From positions 1 to 33,203 of the forward strand of contig JADLDI010000034.1 in NCBI GenBank assembly GCA_020846745.1: 33,203 bases of DNA, read 5' to 3'. A program made the translations under genes and the position numbers. Positions 20,226 through 28,963 of the stretch are shown here, piece by piece. Position 1 is the first letter of the stretch. Every line of letters begins with the position of its first letter. The DNA comes from Bryobacterales bacterium (lineage in GTDB: Bacteria > Acidobacteriota > Terriglobia > Bryobacterales > Bryobacteraceae). The notes beneath the pieces are model-generated. The model was not told the DNA's origin. It worked only from the letters and a program-made list of their open reading frames with translations, and did no database searches.

Positions 20226-21386
20226 ATGAGTCAGCCGCTCTCAGACATTCTCACCGCAACATCACGCAGCCGGACTTCTCTCGCGACCGTTACCGTCCCC
20301 AACGGCCATTCGAGCCACGAGATTCTCAGTGAAGCGGCGTTTACCAGAATGCTGTGCATCGAGCGGAAGCGGACGGAGCGCTCGTCACGGCGTTTCGTGC
20401 TCATGCTGCTCGAGTCGGATACCTTGCTGAAGGCGGGCGGGGAGGAGCAGGCTTTGAACAAAGTCCTGCACATCCTGTCGCATTCCACCAGGGAGACGGA
20501 CATTAAGGGCTGGTACAAGGACGGTTCCGTTCTGAGCGTGATCTTCACCGAAATCGAAGGCGAGACCCGGGCGGTGTCCGATGTCCTGCTCAACCGGGTG
20601 GCGGACACACTGGAGGAGAGTCTGGGGGTGGAGAAGGCGCGGGAGATCCGGCTCTCGTGCCATGTCTTCCCGGAGGATTCGCTCAAGGGAGGCCCCAAGG
20701 GCCCGGCGGATCTGGCGCTGCACCCGGACTTGAGCCGGGAGAAGGATCGCCGGCGAGGCTCGCACGTGCTGAAGCGGGCGCTGGATATTTCGGGCAGCCT
20801 TTGCGCCCTGACAATTGGCTCTCCGGTGTTTCTGTTGATTGCGGCGGCGGTGAAGTTGACCTCGAAGGGCCCGGTGTTCTACCGGCAGGAGCGCGTCGGG
20901 CAGTACGGCAAGACGTTCACTTTCCTGAAGTTCCGCTCGATGAAGACGGGGAACGACTCGGCGATTCACAGAGAGTACGTAACGCGCCTGATCGCGGGGA
21001 AGGCGCAAGCGGAGGCGGCGGGCGACGGGACGGCGGTGTTCAAGCTGACGAAAGACCCGCGTGTCACGTCTCTCGGAAGTTTTCTGCGCCGGACGAGCCT
21101 GGACGAGTTGCCGCAGTTGTTTAACGTGCTCAAAGGGGAGATGTCCCTGGTGGGCCCGCGGCCGCCCGTGCCGTACGAATTCGAGTGCTACAGCACCTGG
21201 CACAAGCGGCGGCTTCTGTCGGTGAAGCCGGGGATCACGGGTTTGTGGCAGGTGGAAGGACGCAGCCGGGTGAAGTTCGACGACATGGTGCGGCTGGATT
21301 TGCGGTACGCCCGGTCGTGGTCATTTTGGATGGATATCAAGATCCTGCTGAAGACGCCGCGGGCGGTTGTGTCGGGCGCTTACTAA
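20226..21386 (+). CDS. Initiating sugar-1-phosphate transferase (WcaJ-like) with degenerate GGDEF-like N-terminal domain
   Basis: This 386-residue protein starts lipid-linked EPS repeat synthesis. Residues about 30-165 resemble a GGDEF fold: [11 protein letters not shown], then [19 protein letters not shown] at the place of the active loop, where GGDEF is replaced by YKDGS. Diguanylate cyclase activity is therefore not expected. Residues from about 178 are the bacterial sugar transferase domain: one membrane hairpin ([20 protein letters not shown]), [54 protein letters not shown] and [15 protein letters not shown]. The usual multi-span N-terminal membrane domain of WcaJ/EpsB proteins is missing. 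It should transfer a sugar phosphate from UDP-sugar to undecaprenyl phosphate. The acyltransferase gene follows after eight bases. Confidence 0.9.
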   Translation: MSQPLSDILTATSRSRTSLATVTVPNGHSSHEILSEAAFTRMLCIERKRTERSSRRFVLMLLESDTLLKAGGEEQALNKVLHILSHSTRETDIKGWYKDGSVLSVIFTEIEGETRAVSDVLLNRVADTLEESLGVEKAREIRLSCHVFPEDSLKGGPKGPADLALHPDLSREKDRRRGSHVLKRALDISGSLCALTIGSPVFLLIAAAVKLTSKGPVFYRQERVGQYGKTFTFLKFRSMKTGNDSAIHREYVTRLIAGKAQAEAAGDGTAVFKLTKDPRVTSLGSFLRRTSLDELPQLFNVLKGEMSLVGPRPPVPYEFECYSTWHKRRLLSVKPGITGLWQVEGRSRVKFDDMVRLDLRYARSWSFWMDIKILLKTPRAVVSGAY

Positions 21387-21394
21387 CGAGCCAT

Positions 21395-21874
21395 ATGAAC
21401 GAATTTGTGTGCATCACCCCCGACGTGAAGCTGGGGGAGAATGTGAAGCTGTCGAAGTTCATCAACCTGTACGGGTGTGAAATCGGCGACCAGACCAAGA
21501 TCGGGGCGTTTGTCGAGATTCAGAAGAACGCCAAGGTGGGGAAGAACTGCAAGATATCGAGCCACACGTTCATCTGCGAGGGGGTCACGATTGAGGATGA
21601 CGTCTTCATCGGGCATGGGGTGACGTTTATCAACGATAGCTACCCCCGGGCGACCGCGTCGGATGGCCGGCTGCAGACGGAGGCGGATTGGAAGGTGGAG
21701 CCGACGCTGGTGAAGCGGGGGGCTTCGGTTGGGTCGGGGGTGACGGTGCTGGCGAATGTGACGATTGGGGAGCGGGCGATTGTGGGGGCGGGGAGTGTGG
21801 TGACGAAGGATGTGCCGGCGGACGCGATTGTGGTGGGGAACCCGGCGCGGGTGTTGCGAGATGTACCGGCGTAA
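21395..21874 (+). CDS. Left-handed beta-helix acyltransferase (WbpD/WlbB-like)
   Basis: This is a 159-residue hexapeptide-repeat transferase. The whole protein is built of LbH repeats: VKLGENVKLSKFINLYGCEI, IGAFVEIQKNAKVGKNCKIS, VTIEDDVFIGHGVTFINDSY, then VGSGVTVLANVTIGERAIVG, AGSVVTKDVPADAIVVGNPA. The FIGHGVTFIND segment with its histidine is the usual catalytic region. The size and pattern match N-acetyltransferases that act on the 3-amino group of UDP-sugars (WbpD/WlbB). Together with the dehydrogenase (17792) and aminotransferase (18838) it completes a route to a 2,3-diacetamido sugar; the UDP-GlcNAc 6-dehydrogenase step (WbpA) is not in the window. The start at 21395 has only a weak ribosome binding site. 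Confidence 0.88.
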   Translation: MNEFVCITPDVKLGENVKLSKFINLYGCEIGDQTKIGAFVEIQKNAKVGKNCKISSHTFICEGVTIEDDVFIGHGVTFINDSYPRATASDGRLQTEADWKVEPTLVKRGASVGSGVTVLANVTIGERAIVGAGSVVTKDVPADAIVVGNPARVLRDVPA

Positions 21875-21878
21875 GTAC

Positions 21879-22721
21879 ATGCGAGCCGATGCGCTGGCAA
21901 CAAAGTACTTTTTTCATCCATTGCGCCGGTTAATTCCGCCGTCCCAAGGTCGGGTGCCTATCCTGATGTACCACAGCATTTCCGACGTGGAGCGAAGTGC
22001 CCGTCATCCCTACTACGAGACGGCTACCAGCCCGGAGGTGTTCGCGCAACACATGCAGTTCCTCGCCCAGAACAACTACCGGCCCCTCCGCCTGGCTGAG
22101 GCGGTACGGTACATGGCAGATCCCGGGCAAGAGACAGCGCGACCTGTTGTGATTACCTTTGACGATGGCTATCGCGACTTTTATACGCATGCTTTCCCAA
22201 TTCTGGCGGAACACGGCTTCACCGCGACCGTTTTTCTGCCTACGGCCTCGATTGGTAATACAACTCGTAGATTGCACCAGATCGAGTGTCTCACCTGGGG
22301 CGAGGTGGAAGAGTTGCATAAGGCGGGCATCGACTTCGGCTCCCACACGGTTACGCATCCGCAACTGAAGCTCTTGGACGCGACGATGGTGGAATCCGAA
22401 ATCCTGTGTTCGAAAGAAACGATCGACGAGCGTCTTGGGGGGGCGGTGCGGTCGTTTGCGTATCCGTATGCATTCCCGGAGATCGACCAGCCGTTTCGCG
22501 GTTTACTCCGCGACGTTCTCAATCATGCCGGTTATGAAAACGGCGTTTGCACCATCATTGGCACTGCTGGTCCGCGCAGTGAGCGGTTCTTCCTAGAGCG
22601 GCTGCCAATGAATACCTACGATGATCCAGCATTGTTCCGAGCAAAGCTGGAGGGGGCTTATGACTGGCTGCATCCGTTGCAGTATGCCACTAAGCTGATC
22701 AACACTCGGTCTACCGCTTGA
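21879..22721 (+). CDS. Polysaccharide deacetylase (carbohydrate esterase family 4, NodB-like)
   Basis: This is a protein of about 280 residues. It contains the NodB motifs: VPILMYHSISD near the N-terminus, VVITFDDGYRDF (TFDDG, catalytic base and metal Asp), and FGSHTVTHPQL (the metal-binding SHxxxHP). AYPYAFPE stands for the later Arg/Pro motif. CE4 enzymes remove N-acetyl or O-acetyl groups from polysaccharides, so it may modify the EPS made here. No signal peptide is evident, though the N-terminus is basic and hydrophobic (ALATKYFFHPLRRL). The start is uncertain: ATG at 21861 overlaps the acyltransferase gene by 14 bases, ATG at 21879 lies four bases after its stop. Neither has a good ribosome binding site. 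Confidence 0.87.
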   Translation: MRADALATKYFFHPLRRLIPPSQGRVPILMYHSISDVERSARHPYYETATSPEVFAQHMQFLAQNNYRPLRLAEAVRYMADPGQETARPVVITFDDGYRDFYTHAFPILAEHGFTATVFLPTASIGNTTRRLHQIECLTWGEVEELHKAGIDFGSHTVTHPQLKLLDATMVESEILCSKETIDERLGGAVRSFAYPYAFPEIDQPFRGLLRDVLNHAGYENGVCTIIGTAGPRSERFFLERLPMNTYDDPALFRAKLEGAYDWLHPLQYATKLINTRSTA

Positions 22722-22753
22722 TCTCACCAAACTGCCTGCCGTCGCCTGAACGT

Positions 22754-22779
22754 CCTGACATTCAGTCCAGACATTCAGT
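22754..22779. repeat. Two tandem 13-base repeats before the beta-helix gene
   Basis: CCTGACATTCAGT and CCAGACATTCAGT follow each other directly (12 of 13 identical). They lie about 90 bases upstream of the beta-helix gene, near the point where base composition drops. Confidence 0.5.
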
Positions 22780-22867
22780 TTTGACTCCCGCCAACAGGCT
22801 CTGCTAAAGTTACCAGTATTGCCCACCGATAGAAGGCGGGTCCGTCGTTTTTGGGGAGGTAAGTCTA

Positions 22868-24397
22868 ATGCGGCTGTCTGCACAACCCTCACTGTTTGCC
22901 GTGATCTTAGCTGCCTTGGTATGTGGTTGCGGTGCCGCAAATGCGAAAGATATCTATATTGCTCAGGCTGCGGCAGGAGCTAATAACGGGACGAGTTGTG
23001 CCAGTGCCCATCCTGCAAACTTCTTCAACACTACCACCAATTGGGGGACAGAAGCCTCCCAAATTGGACCGGGTACAACAGTCCACCTTTGCGGTACCTT
23101 CACAACCGGACTGGTAGCCCGTGGCAGTGGGATTCCTGGCAATCCAATTACGATATTCTTTGAACCCGGAGCTAAACTCAGACTCCCCTCCTGTGGCCGC
23201 ACAGGCTGCCTGAATATCTCCGCCACGGGCTATATTATTGTCGACGGAGGAACAAACGGCTTGATCGAAGCCACCAACAGCGGGACAGGCTTGGGCAACT
23301 CCGATTCCGTCGGCGTCTACGCCCGCTCTGGAACACACCATTCTGAGATACGTAACCTAACCATTAACAATATGTATGTGCATAATAGTGTGTCTGATAC
23401 GTCAGGGGGGAGGTACACGGCAATATGGTTTGATGGTTCCCATAACTTGATACATAACAATTTCATTTCGCATACCATGTGTGGCATCTGCGGAGAACAG
23501 CCCAATTCTGACAACGACATCTATAACAATGTTATTCGCAATATCAATTGGGGTGTTTTTCTTTCTGGTGGAACACTTATAGATGGCGTCACACGCGATC
23601 GCATCTACAGCAACGAAATCTACGATTTTGCAAACTGGGACACCACGATCGATGCATATCATCACGACGGCATATTTGTAGCAGGTAATGATACCACATC
23701 TCTGGGGGTTTCATACATTGATATTTTCAATAATTACCTCCACGGTTCTATCAGTGAGTGCTGCACTACAGCATATATCTATACCAATACTCACAATCAT
23801 GTAAACATTTTTAACAATTTGATCGTTGCACCTGATGGTCGCTATGTCAACAACGGACTGATAACGGTGGGGGCTCCTGGCTATCCTGACACCAACACTT
23901 CAGTGCTCAACAATACCGTTATTGGGGGAACAACCGTCGGCACTGGCGGCGCATGCTATTACGTCAAAAGCCAAGCCAACTTGTCTTTCATAAATAATAT
24001 CGCTTCCAACTGTACATATCTGGTATGGACTACTTCTGGCGATATCACTTATTCACTTCTTAATAATAATGTATATCAAGCCTCCACTTTGACAGGTGTC
24101 TGGCGTATCGGTAATGTTTATTACAGTAGCCTCGCGGCGTGGAGCGCTGCGGCCGGTGGCGATTCAACTGCGCGGGCCGTCACCGACGAGCTTAATCTAG
24201 ATTCTTCGTACAGACCACTTGCGACGTCGGTAGCTGTTGGCGCAGGCTTGAACCTTACCAACTACGCGGATGCCTCCTTGAACTCCGACTTGGCTGGGGT
24301 CTTACGGCCTGCTTCCTCTGCTTGGGATGCCGGTGCATACAGCTTGGCCACCTTGCCCCATCCGCCTACAACACTCTTGGTCACAGGCGTCCAATAA
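22868..24397 (+). CDS. Secreted right-handed parallel beta-helix protein
   Basis: This 509-residue exported protein has a signal peptide (SLFAVILAALVCGCGAANA). The body is rich in Asn and short repeated strands such as IYNNVIRNINWGVFLSGGTL, IDIFNNYLHGSIS and VNIFNNLIVAPDG, the pattern of pectate-lyase-like and alginate-epimerase/lyase-like beta-helices. Several Cys pairs are present. The start has a strong ribosome binding site (GGGGAGGT, 22853-22860). In EPS loci such proteins are often lyases, epimerases or tail-like polymer binders; which one applies here cannot be told, and no catalytic triad was identified. Its codon use is much more AT-rich than the genes to the left (one 60-base line, 23521-23580, has 20 G+C). 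Confidence 0.82.
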   Translation: MRLSAQPSLFAVILAALVCGCGAANAKDIYIAQAAAGANNGTSCASAHPANFFNTTTNWGTEASQIGPGTTVHLCGTFTTGLVARGSGIPGNPITIFFEPGAKLRLPSCGRTGCLNISATGYIIVDGGTNGLIEATNSGTGLGNSDSVGVYARSGTHHSEIRNLTINNMYVHNSVSDTSGGRYTAIWFDGSHNLIHNNFISHTMCGICGEQPNSDNDIYNNVIRNINWGVFLSGGTLIDGVTRDRIYSNEIYDFANWDTTIDAYHHDGIFVAGNDTTSLGVSYIDIFNNYLHGSISECCTTAYIYTNTHNHVNIFNNLIVAPDGRYVNNGLITVGAPGYPDTNTSVLNNTVIGGTTVGTGGACYYVKSQANLSFINNIASNCTYLVWTTSGDITYSLLNNNVYQASTLTGVWRIGNVYYSSLAAWSAAAGGDSTARAVTDELNLDSSYRPLATSVAVGAGLNLTNYADASLNSDLAGVLRPASSAWDAGAYSLATLPHPPTTLLVTGVQ

Positions 24398-24599
24398 GCA
24401 CGTTCCGTCCAAAACACACCGCAGCGCTATTCTGGGTTCGGTGTTTCCCCGCTTAGGCTATCAGAAGTATCAGCCGCAACGGCGCATTCACCAAGCCACA
24501 ATACCACTGAAAACGATTGCCTGTCTTCATCTGCCCTCCCTGCAAATCCTTGCGGTTGGCCGCAGATGGACCAATGGCTTCCCTGACTAGACATGTTTT
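24398..24599 (+). other. Intergenic region between the beta-helix and flippase genes
   Basis: No gene, hairpin or promoter stands out in these 202 bases. Small in-frame openings look like chance. Confidence 0.4.
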
Positions 24600-26186
24600 A
24601 TGACCGCTATTTCTACTGACCAGACACCTACAGGCGGTGTTCGGCTAGCAAAGGTGATCGGGAAAAACGCGGTATTTGGCTTTACAGCTAGTGCCGTTCA
24701 GTTACTGACGCGGCTTGTCATGATTCCGATTGTTATACAACACCTTGGTCTTGACGGTTATGCAATCTGGTCAATTGTCATGGCAACCGTCGGGTATATG
24801 CGTCTTGGAACTGCCGGCCTCCGGTCCGCCTTTCAAAGGTACGTGGCGCAAGCCCATGTCGACGGCGACATCAGGATCGCCAATAAGCTTCTTAGTACAG
24901 GCACTTTCGGCATGGCTGTGCTATCCCTTGCAGCTCTTCTTCCCGTGGTTCTCTATTCCCATAGCCTTGCTCGACTCGGCGGCGTCCCGTCACGTTTTCT
25001 CGCTGATACAGGGAGTGCCATCGTCCTTCTTGCATATACGATGATCGTGGCAAACGTTGGGGGTGTATACGAGGGCATTCTGCTGGGTTCTCACCGACTC
25101 GACCTTACTCGACGATTCCATATACTTGTTACGATTGGCGAGGCTGTGGCAATCATCGTGATCCTCCATTTTGGCCACGGCCTCTACGGCATGGCAGTCA
25201 CTATTGCAATATCGGAAGTACTGTATATCCTTTGTTGTTTCCTAGCCGCCCGAAAGATAGCCCCCTACCTTCACATCAGTTTTACTCATGTAACAAGCAG
25301 CGTTCTACGCGACCTGACTCGCTACGCCCTGACGTATCAGTGCGTTAATATTCTAGAGCTTCTCTACGGCGTTTTGGTTCCCGTTACGATACTCAGGCAC
25401 TTTGGAAGTGACACTGCAGGTGTATACGCGCTTGCCTCACGACTTGTCACCGTTGCCATGATGGGCGCAGACGCTCTCATTCCCCCTCTTCTAACTGGGG
25501 GCGCAATGATGTTTACAGCCGCTCACGCCGATACACTCACATCCTTCATCAAGTTATCCTTCACTATTCTCTTGGCCGTTGTCCTATTCCCACTCGGTTT
25601 TGTTGCAGCCTGCGGGCCTCCACTAATCATGCTTTGGGCAGGACACACCGATCCCCGGTTTGAAGCCACCATTTGGATTCTCTCCGTACTTGGCCTTCTC
25701 TCGTCGATCTCACGCCTCCAACTCATGTTCTACCGTGCATCTGGTGCGGCCCTGCACGATAACGTGTGGCAAGTCCTGCGCTTGGGCCTCTTGCTGCTAC
25801 TACCGATGACCCTCTGGCCTCTGGATTATTATGGTACCCTTGCATTCTTAGCTGCTGCTGAGTTCGTTGGGGTCGGCTATATGTCGTTGGTGCTACAACG
25901 GGCCTATTCCTTCTTCAAACCGCTCACGCTGATCCCAGAAACCGCAAAGCTCATTGTCTCCGCGAGTATAGCGATCACATTCGCCTCCCTAACCGATGTG
26001 CTGCCACTTCCATCAGGCCTCGGCAACCGCACTCTTGCTCTGATATCACTTACCGAGGGTCTCACTCTATTCCTCTTTTCGGGTTCATCGGCGCTCCTGC
26101 TTACAAGAGCCTTATCTGGGGAACATCAACGCATGCTGTCTCTTCTGTTCATGCCCAACACGGGTACAACAGACTCCACTTCCTGA
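24600..26186 (+). CDS. Wzx-type lipid-linked oligosaccharide flippase
   Basis: This is a 528-residue integral membrane protein with about 12-14 hydrophobic segments, for example FGFTASAVQLLTRLVMIPIV, LLAYTMIVANVGGVYEGILL, FTILLAVVLFPLGFVAACGP and LRLGLLLLLPMTLWPLDYYG. The arrangement (an N-terminal pair of segments with an Arg in the first, GLDGYAIW after it) is typical of MOP-superfamily polysaccharide exporters. It should flip undecaprenyl-linked repeat units across the inner membrane. It is followed by a Wzy-like gene, and together with the Wzz-like protein this indicates Wzx/Wzy-dependent synthesis. The start lacks a good ribosome binding site. Confidence 0.87.
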   Translation: MTAISTDQTPTGGVRLAKVIGKNAVFGFTASAVQLLTRLVMIPIVIQHLGLDGYAIWSIVMATVGYMRLGTAGLRSAFQRYVAQAHVDGDIRIANKLLSTGTFGMAVLSLAALLPVVLYSHSLARLGGVPSRFLADTGSAIVLLAYTMIVANVGGVYEGILLGSHRLDLTRRFHILVTIGEAVAIIVILHFGHGLYGMAVTIAISEVLYILCCFLAARKIAPYLHISFTHVTSSVLRDLTRYALTYQCVNILELLYGVLVPVTILRHFGSDTAGVYALASRLVTVAMMGADALIPPLLTGGAMMFTAAHADTLTSFIKLSFTILLAVVLFPLGFVAACGPPLIMLWAGHTDPRFEATIWILSVLGLLSSISRLQLMFYRASGAALHDNVWQVLRLGLLLLLPMTLWPLDYYGTLAFLAAAEFVGVGYMSLVLQRAYSFFKPLTLIPETAKLIVSASIAITFASLTDVLPLPSGLGNRTLALISLTEGLTLFLFSGSSALLLTRALSGEHQRMLSLLFMPNTGTTDSTS

Positions 26187-26258
26187 GTTGCCCGAACCAC
26201 GCCGAACACGATACGTATGCGACGGTTAGCCGCTGCGGATAGTGCCTGACAACCACCA

Positions 26259-27737
26259 ATGAATTCACCGGAGCTTTCTGGTCCAGCCATAGGCTTGGGC
26301 CACCACCTTATCTATGGCGCGGATAGCACGACCTCTCTCAATCCGTTCGTTACATTGTCTCTTCTACTGTCGTCTTTGCTCCTGTTACTACTACCTCGAC
26401 AATATGTTGTCACACCCTTTCTTCTGCTTTCACTTCTGTTGCCGCTAGGCCAACACCTAATGCTAGGTCCGTTCAATGTGCATTGCTTTCGTTTATTGCT
26501 GCTCTCCGGATGGTTGCGCCTCCTTTGGCAACGGTACGTTAGTGAGAGAAGGAGGACCTATATCACTGCATTAAATGGTGTAGACAAGGCGATGCTCACT
26601 TATGCACTCTCGCATTCCATCTGCTATGTATTATTATGGCAAACACTTGGCGCTCTTATTGCGGAGCTTGGTCTCTTATATAACGTACTTGGGTGTTATT
26701 TCTTTTTCAGATTCTTCCTCAGAGATTCAGAGGACGTCACACGCTTGGTTAAGACCCTTGCTGTCATTGCGCTAGTCATCGCTCTATGTATGTGTAACGA
26801 ACAAAGGACCGGTTACAACGTCTTTGCCGTACTTGGAGGGGTCCCGGACCTTACACCTATCCGGGCCGGGTATATTCGCTCGCAAGGTCCCTTTGAGGTG
26901 TATCTAACAGCTGGTGCGTTTGGCGCGACCCTCTTCCCACTATTTTTCGGCCTGTGGATAACGAGAAGGTCGAGGCTGCTCGGCGTCATCGGCGTCTCGG
27001 CTGCAATCACGATTACGATCACATCACACACCAGCACCGCAGTCTCCGGAATACTTGCAGCTATCATCGGCATTGCCATGTGGAGAATGCGTCGCCGAAT
27101 GCGGCTAGTACGTTGGTCCATAGCAATATCTCTTCTCATACTCCATATCACAATGAAAGCGCCGGTATGGGCGTTGCTTGCACGCATTGATATCGTAGGG
27201 GGCTCCACGGGCTGGCATCGTTTCAAAATTGTCGATAATCTCATCCGTTATTTTGACGACTGGTGGCTCCTGGGGTCAAATCGCTATTGGACATGGGATG
27301 GTGGAGATGACATGTGGGATTTGGCCAACCAATACGTCGCAATCGGGGCGACCGCAGGCTTGCTACCCCTCTTGTCGTTTCTTACTGCTATCGTGTTGTG
27401 CTTCACATATCTTGGTAATGCGCGACAAGTTGCCTACGTCGCCAACAAGCGAACTCGCGAATGGCACTTGTGGCTCCTCGGAGTCACCTTGTTTTCTAAC
27501 GTCATTGTGTTTTTTGGTATTTCCTATTTCGACCAGACGCAAATCTATTGGTATGCTCTCCTAGCCATCATCGTTACAATGGCACCTCTATCCGCCAACG
27601 ATTCCTCACATGCTCCACCATCATTACATCTGGTCGAAGACTCCTGGCAGCCTGACTGCACCGGTCGTATACAAGCGCCCGGATACGTCGTCACACAATC
27701 CTGTCACAGTCTCAGGAACGACAATGCTCACCGATGA
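26259..27737 (+). CDS. O-antigen ligase/polymerase-family membrane protein (Wzy-like)
   Basis: This 492-residue membrane protein has about 11-12 hydrophobic segments, with Leu-rich runs near the N-terminus (FVTLSLLLSSLLLLLLP). A large periplasmic loop follows later (residues about 310-370) with GGSTGWHRFKIVDNLIRYF and WWLLGSNRYWTW, the kind of loop with conserved His/Arg/Gly seen in Wzy/WaaL proteins. It probably polymerises the repeat units flipped by the preceding Wzx-like protein. The last 14 bases overlap the next gene. Wzy sequences diverge strongly, so the family call rests on topology, the loop and the context. Confidence 0.82.
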   Translation: MNSPELSGPAIGLGHHLIYGADSTTSLNPFVTLSLLLSSLLLLLLPRQYVVTPFLLLSLLLPLGQHLMLGPFNVHCFRLLLLSGWLRLLWQRYVSERRRTYITALNGVDKAMLTYALSHSICYVLLWQTLGALIAELGLLYNVLGCYFFFRFFLRDSEDVTRLVKTLAVIALVIALCMCNEQRTGYNVFAVLGGVPDLTPIRAGYIRSQGPFEVYLTAGAFGATLFPLFFGLWITRRSRLLGVIGVSAAITITITSHTSTAVSGILAAIIGIAMWRMRRRMRLVRWSIAISLLILHITMKAPVWALLARIDIVGGSTGWHRFKIVDNLIRYFDDWWLLGSNRYWTWDGGDDMWDLANQYVAIGATAGLLPLLSFLTAIVLCFTYLGNARQVAYVANKRTREWHLWLLGVTLFSNVIVFFGISYFDQTQIYWYALLAIIVTMAPLSANDSSHAPPSLHLVEDSWQPDCTGRIQAPGYVVTQSCHSLRNDNAHR

Positions 27738-28920
27738 TCTCCAAGTGCATGTTGCGCGTTCCCTGCCGGCTATAGAGGCCTTGCGGAGGTCGTGGTCTAA
27801 TTGGGGAGGTCACCGGGATTCCGACATCGACTTCTACTTAACCATTCTACGCTCATATCCTGAGGTCATCCGTCCACATGTAGTAGTAGTGTGCCGCAGG
27901 GGGGTACCGGAGGCGCTGTTAATCGGTCGTCTGGAATATAAGCGTCTCTCCTTCGAACTTGGATATATTCCCCTCTTTCGTCCACGCTGTCGCTGCCTAA
28001 CGTTTGTATATGGGGCGCTTCGGGGAACCGCCTCGCCTGCCTACGCAAATGTTTTGATCGACGCGGTTCAAACACATCTCAAGCAAGGGGAAGCAGATAT
28101 TGCGCACTTCGAGCCGCTGCCGCTAGGCTCACCCTTGTGGCTCGCACTGCGAGACCAACCGGGCAGGTGGGAACGTGATTCCGTTGAAGACGTACAGCGT
28201 CACTATCTTCTGGACATACCTAGTACCATCGATGAGATATACAGACACATGTCGGGTACTCGCCGTAAGCACCTACGTCGCAGTCTCCATCAGCTGCATG
28301 CGAATCCACTCGGTGATCCAACGCTTGTATGTTATCGTAGCATCGAAGACCTCCCTTGTATGTTCCAGCACTGTGAGGAGGTCGCTAGGAAGACATATCA
28401 GAGAGGTCTTCGCGTTGGCTTTGCTGACCTAGCACACATACGCACTCGCTTACATATGGCCGCTACCAAAGGCTGGCTGCGTGGCTACGTGCTCTATCTC
28501 GGACCTCAGCCATGTGCGTTCTGGATTGGAATGCTCTATCACGGAGTGTTTGTCAGTGAATATATGGGTTACGATCCATCTTATCGCCAGTGGTCACCTG
28601 GCATGGTCTTAATTATGCGTGTCCTTGAGCGTATGTGCTCCCAGGCCGACGGCCTCGATGTGCGAGAGTTGGATTTCGGACTAGGGCATGCAGAGTACAA
28701 GGCCGTTCTCGGTACTCGCTGCCATGATGAATCCTCTCTCTATCTTTTCAGTTCCACGTTCAAGGGTCTGTCCTTGAAGTGCATGCGAACCAGTCACGCA
28801 GTCTTGGATCGATGTGCAAGGCAGGTACTGACATCCTTGAAGCTTCTTCCAGCCTTGAAGCGGGCATGGCGAGACTATCTGGCTGAACGTTCGCATAAGG
28901 GCTCTCATCAATTCGATTAG
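27724..28920 (+). CDS. FemAB/GNAT-like (BioF2-type) acyltransferase of EPS clusters
   Basis: This 398-residue cytoplasmic protein has the double GNAT arrangement of CelD/FemAB-like proteins: an N-terminal part with IEALRRSWSNW and LLIGRLEYKRL, a central basic helix MSGTRRKHLRRSLHQL, and a C-terminal half with CAFWIGMLYHGVFVSEYMGY and ELDFGLGHAEYKAVLG. The last motif (DFGxGxxxYK) is typical of the family. Members occur in EPS and exosortase-linked loci and may acylate or aminoacylate a sugar or a lipid-linked unit. The open frame extends upstream to 27610 inside the Wzy-like gene; the ATG at 27724 has AGGA seven bases upstream and gives a normal N-terminus, with a 14-base overlap. Confidence 0.8.
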   Translation: MLTDDLQVHVARSLPAIEALRRSWSNWGGHRDSDIDFYLTILRSYPEVIRPHVVVVCRRGVPEALLIGRLEYKRLSFELGYIPLFRPRCRCLTFVYGALRGTASPAYANVLIDAVQTHLKQGEADIAHFEPLPLGSPLWLALRDQPGRWERDSVEDVQRHYLLDIPSTIDEIYRHMSGTRRKHLRRSLHQLHANPLGDPTLVCYRSIEDLPCMFQHCEEVARKTYQRGLRVGFADLAHIRTRLHMAATKGWLRGYVLYLGPQPCAFWIGMLYHGVFVSEYMGYDPSYRQWSPGMVLIMRVLERMCSQADGLDVRELDFGLGHAEYKAVLGTRCHDESSLYLFSSTFKGLSLKCMRTSHAVLDRCARQVLTSLKLLPALKRAWRDYLAERSHKGSHQFD

Positions 28921-28963
28921 CGCCCACCGACTATCTGCCGTGGTGGGCATCGCCGCAATAGCT

